DNA of 64,000 nucleotides, from contig NZ_QTPP01000039.1 in NCBI RefSeq assembly GCF_003853415.1, positions 1 through 64,000 of the forward strand. Reading direction: 5' to 3'. Of this stretch, positions 44,709 through 52,678 are shown piece after piece. The notes below the pieces were generated by a model. That model was not told the DNA's origin, searched no databases, and saw only the letters and a list, made by a program, of their open reading frames with translations. The DNA comes from Burkholderia sp. Bp9142 (GTDB taxonomy: Bacteria > Pseudomonadota > Gammaproteobacteria > Burkholderiales > Burkholderiaceae). The translations under genes were made by a program, and so were the position numbers. The stretch's first letter is position 1. Each line of letters begins with the position of its first letter.

Positions 44709-47700
44709 GCGACCTCCTCGGCAGCGCCGGCCTTCATCACCATCAGCCGCTGGCCGGCCACCACCGCCGCGCCCTGCGCGCAATCGATCGTCTCGATCGT
44801 GCCGTCTTCCGTTGCCGTCACAGCCACCTCCATCTTCATCGACTCGACGATCGCGACGACCTGCCCCTCGGTCACGCGCTCGCCGGCTTCGACCAGCACC
44901 TTCCACACGCTGCCCGACACGTCCGCGGCAATCGCCCGCCGCGTGTCGTCGAGCGCACCCGCTGCCGGTGCCGCCGGCGCGTCGCCCTGCTCCGCTTCAC
45001 CGACGTATTCCGCCTGCCCGGCCGTCCGCCATCGCTCGCGCTCGGCTTCGAACGCGGTTTGCTGCGCGGCCTTGAACGTCGCGATCGAATCCGCCTCGTC
45101 GCGCAGGAAGCGGTTGTAGGCACCCAGATCGAACACGGATTCCTCGATCTTCAGCGCAGCACGGCCCGCGATGAAATCCGCGCGCAGCGCGGTCAGCTCG
45201 GCCTCGCTGACTTCGTAAAAACGGATCTCGTCGAAGAAGCGCAGCAGCCAGGGCTTGCCGGCCTCGAATTCGCGCGTGGTGCGGTGGCGGTTCCACATCT
45301 GCACGGTACGGCCGACGAACTGGTAGCCGCCGGGCCCTTCCATCCCGTACACGCACAGATACGCGCCGCCGATGCCGACCGCGTTCTCCGGCGTCCAGGT
45401 GCGCGCGGGGTTGTACTTCGTCGTGACGAGCCGGTGCCGCGGATCGATCGGCGTCGCGACCGGCGCACCGAGGTAGACGTCGCCGAGTCCCATCACCAGA
45501 TAGCGCGCGTCGAACACGATGCGCTTGACGTCGTCGATGCCCGCCAGGCCGTTGATGCGCCGGATGAACTCGATATTGCTCGGGCACCACGGCGCGTCGG
45601 GCCGCACCGACTGCATGTAGCGCTCGATCGCGATGCGCGTCGACGGGTCGTCCCACGACAGCGGCAGATGCACGATGCGGTTCGGCACGCGCATGTCGGC
45701 CACGTCGGGCAGTTCGCGCTCCGCGGCCTGCAGATGCGCGAGCAACGCGGCAAGCGGCAGCGTCCGCGCGTCGAACTGCACCTGCAGCGAGCGAATCCCC
45801 GGCGTCAGGTCGAGCATGCCGGGCAGCCGGTGCGCGTCGAGCCAGCACATCAGCGCGTGCACGCGAAAGCGCAGGTTGAGGTCGAGCACGAGCGGCCCGT
45901 ATTCGACCAGCACGTTGCGATCGCCCGAGCGCCGGTAGACCACGCCGATGCCGCCGCCGGCCGACGGGTCGCGATGCAGCACGCAATCGTCCGGTGCGGC
46001 GGCAGGCGCCGCCGGCACGCCCGCGGCGGCGGCATGCGCGGGCGACACGCGGGCGCGCACGAACTGCACGGTATCGCCCGGGCGCAGTTGCCCGAGCTTC
46101 CACCACTCGTCGCGCACGACCGTCACCGGGCAGACGAAGCCGCCGAGGCTCGGACCGTCGGGGCCCAGGATCACCGGCATGTCGCCGGTGAAATCGACCG
46201 CACCGATCGCATACGCGTTGTCGTGGATGTTCGACGGATGCAGGCCTGCCTCGCCGCCGTCCACGCGCGCCCATTGCGGCTTCGGGCCGATCAGCCGCAC
46301 GCCGGTGCGGCTGGAGTTGTAATGGACTGTCCACTGCGTGCCGTAGAGCATCGCGATGTCGTCGGGCGTGAAGAAATCCGGCGCGCCGTGCGGACCGTCG
46401 AGCACGCCGAGCGTCCACGCATGCGTCAGCGCGGGGATGTCGGCCGCGGCCAGCGTCGCGCCCGGGTCGCCACGCCCCGCGTCGGCGTGCAGATGCAGCA
46501 CGTCGCCCTTGCGCAGCGCGCGCCCCGCGTGGCCGCCGAACTGGCCGAGCGTGAAGGTCGCCTTGCTGCCGAGATAGTCGGGCACCTGCAGCCCGCCTTT
46601 CACGGCCAGGCATGCGCGCACACCCGCGCCCGTCACGCCGCCGAGCTTCAGCACCGTGCCCGGCCGTGCGCGCAGCACCTGCCAGAACGGCGCGGGCGCG
46701 CCGTCGAGCGTGGCCGCGAGCGGCGCGCCGCCGAGCACGAACAGCGTCGCCGTGTTGAAGCGCAGCGTCGCGCCGACCATCGTGAATTCCAGCCCGGCCG
46801 CGTCGCGCGCGTTGCCTAGCAGCGCGTTCGCGAGGTCGAACGCGCGATCGTCCATCGGCCCGGACGGCGGCACGCCGACGCTCCAGTAGCCGACGCGCCC
46901 GGGGGCCTGCTGCACGGTGGTCTGCACGCCGCCGTCGAGCACGTCGATCGTGTCCGGCGCGAACGCGAAGCGCGACAGGAATGCCGTCGTCGGCGCGCCG
47001 CGCGCGAACGTATCCGAGCCGACCACGGCACGCAGGTAGTCGAGGTTGGTCTCGATCCCGTACAGTTCGGTATGCGCCAGCGCGGCCTGCAATGCGGCCA
47101 GCGCGTCGCGCCGCGTATCGCCGCGCACGATCAGCTTCGCGAGCAACGGATCGTAATGCGCGCTGATCTCGGTGCCCGCGTCGATCCAGCCGTCGACACG
47201 CACGTGGTCCGGAAACGCGACGTGCGTGAGCAGGCCCGCGCTCGGCAGGAACTGCTTGTGCGGATCCTCCGCATAGAGCCGCACCTGGATGCTCGCGCCG
47301 CGCGGCGCAACGGCGAGCGTGTCGAGCGGCGGCAGGTCGCCTTCGGCCTGCAGGATCATCCATTCCACGAGATCGACACCCGTCACCGCTTCGGTCACGC
47401 AATGTTCGACCTGCAGGCGCGTATTCACCTCGAGGAAATAGAACCGCCGCGCGTGCGTGTCGAACACGAATTCGACCGTGCCGGCCGACGCGTAGCCGAC
47501 CGCGCGGGCGAGCCGCACCGCGCTCGCGTGCAGCGCGTCGCGCTCGGCGCCGCTCAGGTCCGGCGCGGGCGTCTCCTCGATCACCTTCTGGTTGCGGCGC
47601 TGCACGGAGCAGTCGCGTTCGCCGAGCGCGATCGCACCGCCCCGGCCGTCGCCGAAGATCTGCACTTCGATGTGCCGCGCGTGTTCGACGAACTTCTCGA

Positions 47701-48295
47701 GATAGACGCCCGCATGCGCGAAGTTCGCGTTGCCGAGCCGCACGACGGATTCGAAGGCCGCCTCGAGCTGCGCGGCATCGCGGCACAGCGACATGCCGAT
47801 CCCGCCGCCGCCGGCGGTGCTTTTCAGCATCACCGGATAACCGATTGCGCCGGCTTCGGCAAGCGCCATCGCCACGTCGTCGAGCAGGCCCGTGCCCGGC
47901 AGCAGCGCGACGCCCTGCGCGGCGGCGAGCGCGCGCGCGGTGTGCTTGAGGCCGAACGCGCGCATGTGATCGCCGCGCGGCCCGATGAAACGCAGTCCCG
48001 CCGCTTCGCATGCATCGGCGAAACCGGCATGCTCGGACAGGAAACCGTAGCCGGGATGCACGGCCTGCGCGCCGGTCTCGCGCGCGGCGGCGAGGATCGC
48101 CGCGACGTTCAGGTAGCTGTCGGCCGCCGGCGCGGGCCCGACACGCACGGCTTCGTCGGCGAGCGCCACGTGACGCGCGTCGCGATCGGCATCCGAATGG
48201 ATCGCGACCGACGCGATGCCGAGCCGCTTCAGCGTGCGGATCACACGGCACGCGATTTCGCCGCGGTTCGCGACGAGGACCTTGGCGAATCTCAT
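44705..48295 (-). CDS. Biotin-dependent guanidine carboxylase (urea carboxylase family)
   Basis: 1196 residues. Biotin carboxylase domain 1-450 (VLVANRGEIACRVIRTLKRL, STAGGGGIGMSL, FLEVNTRLQVEH), carboxyltransferase domains of the KipI/KipA (AHS) type 470-1080, and biotinyl domain with Lys1154 in VESMKMEV. Most databases would call this urea carboxylase. Two guanidine-I riboswitches and two DUF1989 partners identify it as the guanidine-specific branch, which makes carboxyguanidine with ATP and bicarbonate. That assignment is from context; the discriminating active-site residue was not verified. It lies 79 bases after the DUF1989 gene, with a palindromic repeat between. Confidence 0.93.
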   Translation of the reverse strand: MRFAKVLVANRGEIACRVIRTLKRLGIASVAIHSDADRDARHVALADEAVRVGPAPAADSYLNVAAILAAARETGAQAVHPGYGFLSEHAGFADACEAAGLRFIGPRGDHMRAFGLKHTARALAAAQGVALLPGTGLLDDVAMALAEAGAIGYPVMLKSTAGGGGIGMSLCRDAAQLEAAFESVVRLGNANFAHAGVYLEKFVEHARHIEVQIFGDGRGGAIALGERDCSVQRRNQKVIEETPAPDLSGAERDALHASAVRLARAVGYASAGTVEFVFDTHARRFYFLEVNTRLQVEHCVTEAVTGVDLVEWMILQAEGDLPPLDTLAVAPRGASIQVRLYAEDPHKQFLPSAGLLTHVAFPDHVRVDGWIDAGTEISAHYDPLLAKLIVRGDTRRDALAALQAALAHTELYGIETNLDYLRAVVGSDTFARGAPTTAFLSRFAFAPDTIDVLDGGVQTTVQQAPGRVGYWSVGVPPSGPMDDRAFDLANALLGNARDAAGLEFTMVGATLRFNTATLFVLGGAPLAATLDGAPAPFWQVLRARPGTVLKLGGVTGAGVRACLAVKGGLQVPDYLGSKATFTLGQFGGHAGRALRKGDVLHLHADAGRGDPGATLAAADIPALTHAWTLGVLDGPHGAPDFFTPDDIAMLYGTQWTVHYNSSRTGVRLIGPKPQWARVDGGEAGLHPSNIHDNAYAIGAVDFTGDMPVILGPDGPSLGGFVCPVTVVRDEWWKLGQLRPGDTVQFVRARVSPAHAAAAGVPAAPAAAPDDCVLHRDPSAGGGIGVVYRRSGDRNVLVEYGPLVLDLNLRFRVHALMCWLDAHRLPGMLDLTPGIRSLQVQFDARTLPLAALLAHLQAAERELPDVADMRVPNRIVHLPLSWDDPSTRIAIERYMQSVRPDAPWCPSNIEFIRRINGLAGIDDVKRIVFDARYLVMGLGDVYLGAPVATPIDPRHRLVTTKYNPARTWTPENAVGIGGAYLCVYGMEGPGGYQFVGRTVQMWNRHRTTREFEAGKPWLLRFFDEIRFYEVSEAELTALRADFIAGRAALKIEESVFDLGAYNRFLRDEADSIATFKAAQQTAFEAERERWRTAGQAEYVGEAEQGDAPAAPAAGALDDTRRAIAADVSGSVWKVLVEAGERVTEGQVVAIVESMKMEVAVTATEDGTIETIDCAQGAAVVAGQRLMVMKAGAAEEVA

Positions 48296-48314
48296 GTTGC
48301 CTCCCGCCGGGCCG

Positions 48315-48343
48315 CCCCAAGGGAGGCAACCGCCCCCTTGGGG
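48315..48343. repeat. Intergenic palindromic repeat inside the guanidine operon
   Basis: CCCCAAGGG (48315-48323) pairs perfectly with CCCTTGGGG (48335-48343), followed by GCAGCGAACGATAGTGAGCG. The wording looks like a dispersed Burkholderia intergenic repeat (recalled, not searched). It lies between the DUF1989 and carboxylase genes and could stabilise or attenuate the mRNA at that point. Confidence 0.55.
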
Positions 48344-48374
48344 GGCAGCGAACGATAGTGAGCGTGGGGGTAGT

Positions 48375-49031
48375 TCATTCAGCCTCCCAAACCGTGAGGC
48401 GCACGGGCGTCGGGTTGTAGCCGTTGCACGGATTGTTGAGTTGCGGGCAGTTCGAGATCAGCACCGTGACGTCCATCTCCGCCCGCATCTCGACGTACTT
48501 GCCGGGCGCGGAAATGCCGTCCTCGAACGTGAGCCCGCCGAGCGGCGTGACGGGCACGTTCATGAAGAAGTTGACGTTGCCGACGAGGTCGCGCTTGCCG
48601 AGCCGCGCACCCGCGCCGCACGTGCAGTGCGCGATCGCGTTGAGGAAGCTGTCGCGGCAGTTGTGCATGTAGCGCTTGTCGAGCGCATAGCGCACGGTAT
48701 TGCTCTCGGCCGCGCATGCGCCACCGAGCGTGTCGTGGCGGCCGCAGGTGTCCGCGACGATCGTCACCATCGGGTTGCCCCGGCTGGACAGCAGCACGCT
48801 GCCCGCGCTCAGGTACAGGTTGCGCTGCGCGCGAATCGTGTCCTGCGCGCTGTAGCGCTCCTCGGTGTCGTCGGACCGGTAGAACAACGTGTCGACGGCC
48901 TGGTTGCCCTCTAGGTCGAGGATGCGGAAGACCTGTCCGCGCTTCAGGTCGTGCAGCCACGGTTCGCCCGCTTTCAGCGTGGTGTCGTGGATCGCGTCGC
49001 GCGGGTCGAGACGGCTTTCGATGATCGGCAT
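48375..49031 (-). CDS. Carboxyguanidine deiminase subunit (DUF1989), Cys/His-rich member
   Basis: 218 residues from ATG 49031. DUF1989 fold markers: [50 protein letters not shown] and [15 protein letters not shown]. This copy keeps the Cys and His residues (TCGRHD, GGAC, NPCN) that the neighbouring paralogue lacks, so it is the likelier metal-binding catalytic chain (inference). Proteins of this pair, long called urea carboxylase-associated proteins 1 and 2, were shown to be the two subunits of carboxyguanidine deiminase (CgdAB), converting carboxyguanidine to allophanate and ammonia. Which is CgdA or CgdB was not resolved. Eleven bases separate the two genes. Confidence 0.9.
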   Translation of the reverse strand: MPIIESRLDPRDAIHDTTLKAGEPWLHDLKRGQVFRILDLEGNQAVDTLFYRSDDTEERYSAQDTIRAQRNLYLSAGSVLLSSRGNPMVTIVADTCGRHDTLGGACAAESNTVRYALDKRYMHNCRDSFLNAIAHCTCGAGARLGKRDLVGNVNFFMNVPVTPLGGLTFEDGISAPGKYVEMRAEMDVTVLISNCPQLNNPCNGYNPTPVRLTVWEAE

Positions 49032-49042
49032 GGTCCGGCTCC

Positions 49043-49804
49043 TTACGCGAACAGACGGTCGGTGTTGGCGAAGCCGCGCGTGTTCTCGGCGCACGCGCGC
49101 CGGCACGGGTCGTCCTCGGGCGCGGCGCCGTCCGCCGGATACGCGCGGTACGCGATCAGCCTCACGGGCTTCGGTGCGTAGTCCGCACGCGGATCGAGCG
49201 GATGCGGCGCGGTCGAGAACGCCGCGAGCGTGTTCATCTCGAAGCGCAGGTCGAGCGCGCTGCCGGCCGGCGAATGTCCGGCGACGAAATCGAGCGCGCC
49301 GTCGTCGCGCGCGTCGAGCCGGCTGAAGAAGTTGACGTTCGCGGCGAGATCGCGCGCCGACAGGCCGTATTTCGCGAGCTCGAGCACGAGGCTGTCGCGG
49401 CCGTTGCGGATCATCGCGTTGCGATCGGCCTGGTACGACGTGGTGCCGTACTTGTGCGCGAACAACCGCGCATCGCCGACGCCGCCGAGCGGGTCGTGCC
49501 AGCCGAGCGTGTCGGCCGTGATCGACGCGATCACGCGCCCCATGTCGGTGTACAGCGCATGGCCGCGCGTGAGATGCGCGGTGTGCTGCGCCTTCAGCGT
49601 ATCGGCCATGTTGTAGCGTTCGAGCGGATCTTCCTGGCGATGAAAGACGGCGGACAGGTTCGCGCCGCCGTCGACATCGACGATGCGCAGCGCGAGACCG
49701 CGGCGCAGGATGCCGGACCAGTGGGTTCCTGCGGGAATCAGCGTTTCCCACACGGCGTGTGGCGGCGGAACAAGGACGGGGACGGCTTGGGGGCTCGGCG
49801 ACAT
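49043..49804 (-). CDS. Carboxyguanidine deiminase subunit (DUF1989), second member
   Basis: 253 residues from ATG 49804 with GGAG upstream; first gene of the operon. It has the DUF1989 features [37 protein letters not shown] and [17 protein letters not shown], but lacks the Cys pair and NPC motif of its partner and has a longer C-terminal tail ([18 protein letters not shown]). It probably serves as the partner chain of the heteromeric deiminase. The start lies about 57 bases downstream of a guanidine-I riboswitch, which directly places it under guanidine control. Confidence 0.9.
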   Translation of the reverse strand: MSPSPQAVPVLVPPPHAVWETLIPAGTHWSGILRRGLALRIVDVDGGANLSAVFHRQEDPLERYNMADTLKAQHTAHLTRGHALYTDMGRVIASITADTLGWHDPLGGVGDARLFAHKYGTTSYQADRNAMIRNGRDSLVLELAKYGLSARDLAANVNFFSRLDARDDGALDFVAGHSPAGSALDLRFEMNTLAAFSTAPHPLDPRADYAPKPVRLIAYRAYPADGAAPEDDPCRRACAENTRGFANTDRLFA

Positions 49805-49861
49805 GGCGGCTCCGTGGTCGGTTGGACAAAAGGCGTGAGAGGGCGACCGAACGACATCGCG

Positions 49862-49986
49862 ACCTCCCGGGCTTTTATCCCTCCGTGGAGCCTCGCCGTT
49901 TCCTCGAATCGAGGCGAAGGCAAGACCGGATTGCTCTCGGACCAGTCATCGCGCGGCGCGAACGCCGCACGACCGGAACCCTAGCG
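49862..49986 (-). promoter_or_regulatory. Guanidine-I (ykkC) riboswitch controlling the catabolic operon
   Basis: On the minus strand the conserved aptamer blocks occur in order: CTAGGGTTCCG near 49984, CTGGTCCGAGAG near 49950, ACGG in CACGGAGGG, and GGGATAAAAGCCCGGGAG ending near 49863. These are the hallmark segments of the ykkC class that binds free guanidinium. It lies between a sigma-54 promoter (50034-50049) and the first DUF1989 gene (start 49804). No terminator with a T run follows, while GGTCG/CGACC pairing near the GGAG of the first gene suggests translational control (inference). Confidence 0.95.
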
Positions 49987-50033
49987 ATCCTGAAGATGAT
50001 GCAAATTGCTTCGCACCTCTCGAGCGTCGATTA

Positions 50034-50049
50034 AGCGAGTTGCGTGCCA
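50034..50049 (-). promoter_or_regulatory. Sigma-54 promoter for the guanidine catabolic operon
   Basis: The minus strand reads TGGCACGCAACTCGCT, matching the -24/-12 consensus TGGCACG-N4-TTGC(A/T) at all defined positions except one (C for T before GC). GG and GC spacing is exact. The start of transcription would be about a dozen bases downstream, some 40 bases before the riboswitch. Sigma-54 control suits a nitrogen-acquisition operon. Confidence 0.75.
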
Positions 50050-50170
50050 GCCGCCGCGCAAAGACCGCACGACGCGGCACGGCGGCTCGATGACGGCGCG
50101 GCATCCACGAATCGGCGGCAGACGCCTGCCCTCGCAGCGGGCGTGCGACGCACCATGCGCACGCGATCGC

Positions 50171-50185
50171 GCACCGGCGCAGTGC
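50171..50185. promoter_or_regulatory. NtrC-like dyad between the divergent sigma-54 promoters
   Basis: GCAC-N7-GTGC, the half-site arrangement of NtrC sites (TGCACCA...TGGTGCA), is found once near the middle of the 330-base gap between the two promoters. The outer half-sites match; the inner A/T positions do not, so binding strength is uncertain. Distances of about 120 and 195 bases to the promoters are normal for an enhancer. The rest of 50050-50379 shows no gene. Confidence 0.45.
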
Positions 50186-50379
50186 GCATCGCACGCACGC
50201 GCACCGCACGATCCGCGATGGCATGGGCATTGCTGGACGGATGCACCGTCACTCGATACCCCACCCTTCATGAACAAGCTCGACCTGCTCCGGCGTGCAT
50301 TGAGCGCGCTGTTCTCTGCCCGCTTCATCGAACTTCAGCGCGCCGCACGCCGCCGTTGAATCGCATTGCCGCACGCCAT

Positions 50380-50395
50380 TGGCACGCTTCTCGCT
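50380..50395 (+). promoter_or_regulatory. Sigma-54 promoter for the binding-protein gene
   Basis: TGGCACGCTTCTCGCT on the plus strand has the same single mismatch as the opposite promoter at 50034-50049 and the same spacing, which makes a chance match unlikely. It precedes the second guanidine-I riboswitch by about 42 bases and the binding-protein start codon by about 290. Confidence 0.75.
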
Positions 50396-50436
50396 CGGCA
50401 TGACACCGAGAGGTGCGGCGGCGTCGCATCTTAGGG

Positions 50437-50549
50437 GTGCTAGGGTTCCGGTTCATCGAACGTCTGGTCCGAGAGCAGCCCGGCGCGGGTGCGTCCGATC
50501 GCGAGACCGGATGCACGCGTGCTACACGGCGGGACAAAAGCCCGGGAGA
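50437..50549 (+). promoter_or_regulatory. Guanidine-I (ykkC) riboswitch controlling the ABC binding protein
   Basis: Plus-strand blocks: CTAGGGTTCCGG at 50440, CTGGTCCGAGAG at 50464-50475, ACACGGCGGGACAAAAGCCC around 50523-50543, ending GGGAGA. This is a second complete ykkC aptamer, in the orientation opposite to the first. The binding-protein ATG (50689) is 140 bases downstream; the leader includes a GGACCG...CGGTCC hairpin without a T tract, so control of translation or Rho access is likelier than intrinsic termination (inference). Confidence 0.95.
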
Positions 50550-50688
50550 TTGGCGATGGCAACGGCCGTCGCGCCTCTCCGTGGCCGCTTCGTACGTTCC
50601 GCATCCGCAGGAACCGGCCACGCGGCCGGACCGCGCACAGGCACGGTCCGAATCGACGATCCCGATCCCGGTCTCCTGGAGAACAACG

Positions 50689-51711
50689 ATGACCCGTCCC
50701 GCCCTGGCGTTCCGCCGCCTGCCGTCCCTCCGTTCCGTCCGTCACGCATTGGGGGCCGCCGTCACGGCGGCCGCGCTGTTGGCGGCGCCCGCCGCGCAGG
50801 CGGCCGCGCCACTGAAGATCGGTTACAGCGACTGGCCGGGCTGGGTCGCGTTCCAGGTCGCGCTCGACAAGGGCTGGTTCAAGGAAGCCGGCGTCGACGT
50901 CGATTTCGAATGGTTCGATTATTCGGCATCGCTCGACGCGTTTTCCGCAGGCAAGCTCGACGCGGTCGCGGCGACCAACGGCGATGCGCTCGTCACCGGC
51001 GCGGCCGGCGCGAAGAACGTCATGATCCTGCTGACCGACTATTCGGCCGGCAACGACATGATCGTCGCGAAGCCGCCGCTGCGCACCGTCGAGGCGCTGA
51101 AGGGCAAGAAGGTCGGCGTCGAACTCGGCCTGGTCGATCACCTGCTGCTCGAAACCGCGCTCCGGAAGCACGGGCTCAAGAACAGCGACGTCACGCTCGT
51201 GAATGCGAAAACCAACGAACTGCCGCAGGTGCTCGGTTCGTCGTCCGACATCGCCGCGGTGGCCGCCTGGCAGCCGAACGCGGGCGAGGCGTTGAAGCGC
51301 GCACCGGGCGCACGGGCGATCTTCACGTCGGCGGATGCGCCGGGGCTGATCTACGATGCGATCACGGTCGCGCCGGCGAGCCTCGCCGCGCGCCGGGCCG
51401 ACTGGGCGAAGGTCGTCAAGGTCTGGTATCGCTGCGTCGCTTACATCAACGACCCGAAGACGCAGGCCGACGCGGTCAGGATCATGTCCGCGCGCGTCGG
51501 GCTCGCGCCGGAGCAGTACCTTCCGCTGCTGAAGGGCACGCACCTCCTCGACGCGGCTGCCGCGCAGCGTGCGTTCCGCAAGGGCGACGGGCTCGACTCG
51601 ATCTATGGCTCGACGCGCAACGCGAATGCGTTCAACGTGCGTAACGCCGTGTACAAGCAGTCGCAGGACGTCGACGCGTATATCGATCCGCGCTTCGGCG
51701 AACTGCACTAA
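50689..51711 (+). CDS. ABC transporter substrate-binding protein of the guanidine locus
   Basis: 340 residues from ATG 50689 (GGAG upstream); a frame reaching back to 50413 passes through the riboswitch and is not real. The signal peptide (SVRHALGAAVTAAALLAAPAAQAA) is followed by an NMT1/SsuA-like fold: LKIGYSDWPGWVAFQVALD, SAGKLDAVAATNGDAL, LKGKKVGVELGLVDHLLLE. It should deliver substrate to the permease/ATPase at the far end of the divergent operon, ten kilobases away. Guanidine is the inferred ligand because the gene has its own guanidine-I riboswitch. Confidence 0.92.
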   Translation: MTRPALAFRRLPSLRSVRHALGAAVTAAALLAAPAAQAAAPLKIGYSDWPGWVAFQVALDKGWFKEAGVDVDFEWFDYSASLDAFSAGKLDAVAATNGDALVTGAAGAKNVMILLTDYSAGNDMIVAKPPLRTVEALKGKKVGVELGLVDHLLLETALRKHGLKNSDVTLVNAKTNELPQVLGSSSDIAAVAAWQPNAGEALKRAPGARAIFTSADAPGLIYDAITVAPASLAARRADWAKVVKVWYRCVAYINDPKTQADAVRIMSARVGLAPEQYLPLLKGTHLLDAAAAQRAFRKGDGLDSIYGSTRNANAFNVRNAVYKQSQDVDAYIDPRFGELH

Positions 51712-51719
51712 CCGCAGCG

Positions 51720-51740
51720 GGCTCGCTCGCCGGGCGAGCC
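51720..51740. terminator. Possible terminator hairpin after the binding-protein gene
   Basis: GGCTCGC (51720-51726) pairs with GCGAGCC (51734-51740), loop seven bases, nine bases after the stop codon and between convergent genes. No T tract follows. Confidence 0.4.
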
Positions 51741-51889
51741 GGGCATGCCGGTGGCTGATCCGGTTCGGCAACCGCGGAAATCCGGACAGACGCATTACCG
51801 AAGGAAGCAGCAGCACGCGGGCCTGGCATCGCGTCAGGTCCGCGTACTGAAGCACCTCCTCGGCGAGAACCGGCGGCTCAACGCAGGTC

Positions 51890-52645
51890 CTACATCTTCC
51901 CGGCCAGATGAAACCGCGACGCCGGATGCCACAGCCTGACGGACGTGGCGACGTGCTCGCCGACCCACGTGCGGCGCCTCAACACCAGACACGGTTCGCC
52001 GATCTCCATCACGAGATGCCGACGCACCTGCGCATTCGGCTTCTCCGCGTAGATGCGAAACTCCGCGCGCTGGATCGGCGCCAATCGCACCATGTAGTGA
52101 TTCGGCGTCTCGATCGTGAAATCCTGCTCCAGGTAGTCGGGAAACAAGGCCGGGTTGACGTAGCGATCCTCGAACTGGATCGGCTCGTCTTCCTCGTAAT
52201 GCACGATGCGTGAATGAAACACGGGCCCGGCACGCAGCCCGAGCGCATCGATCGCTTCCGGGTCGACGCTGCGCTCGATCAGCAGCACGCGTGCACTGTG
52301 CCGATGGCCGCGCTCCGCGATCTCGTCCGCGATGTTGCGGATTTCGAGCACCGTCGATTCGTAATGGCGGCGCTCGACGAACGTGCCGGCGCCCTGGATG
52401 CGCGTCAGCACGCGCTCGGCCGTCAGCTCGCGCAGCGCACGCGACACCGTCATCCGGGCCACGCCGAATTCCTTGACCAGCTCGGCCTCGGTCGGAATCG
52501 CGCCGCCTGGCTTCCAGTCGCCCTTCGCGATCCGCTCGACGACGTAGCGCTTGATCTGCTGGTACGCCGGCAGCGCGCGTGCCGGCACGGCGTCGCCCGA
52601 TGTGCCTGCCCGACGCGCCGGTGTGTATCGTTCCGTTTCGTTCAT
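51890..52645 (-). CDS. hutC: HutC-type GntR-family repressor
   Basis: 251 residues. N-terminal winged helix (PAYQQIKRYVVERIAKGDWK, ELVKEFGVARMTVSRALREL) and UTRA ligand-binding domain (residues 100-250; VFHSRIVHYEEDEPIQFEDR, LRRRTWVGEHVATSVR). HutC proteins repress histidine-utilisation genes and are released by urocanate. Here it is the last gene of an operon with an ABC transporter and an odd lyase homologue, so the real inducer may differ. Sites resembling HutC operators are at 57505-57516 and 57667-57677, in front of both this operon and the divergent one. Confidence 0.88.
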   Translation of the reverse strand: MNETERYTPARRAGTSGDAVPARALPAYQQIKRYVVERIAKGDWKPGGAIPTEAELVKEFGVARMTVSRALRELTAERVLTRIQGAGTFVERRHYESTVLEIRNIADEIAERGHRHSARVLLIERSVDPEAIDALGLRAGPVFHSRIVHYEEDEPIQFEDRYVNPALFPDYLEQDFTIETPNHYMVRLAPIQRAEFRIYAEKPNAQVRRHLVMEIGEPCLVLRRRTWVGEHVATSVRLWHPASRFHLAGKM

Positions 52646-52678
52646 GCGCCCTCGACCGAATGAAGGTTGGATGCGCCG

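Noticed and set aside
44705-48295. Urea as the substrate of the biotin carboxylase
   Set aside because: Two guanidine-I riboswitches and both DUF1989 deiminase chains argue for guanidine; urea would not need the deiminase.
50413-50688. N-terminal extension of the ABC binding protein
   Set aside because: It translates the riboswitch and leader; the signal peptide begins only at ATG 50689.
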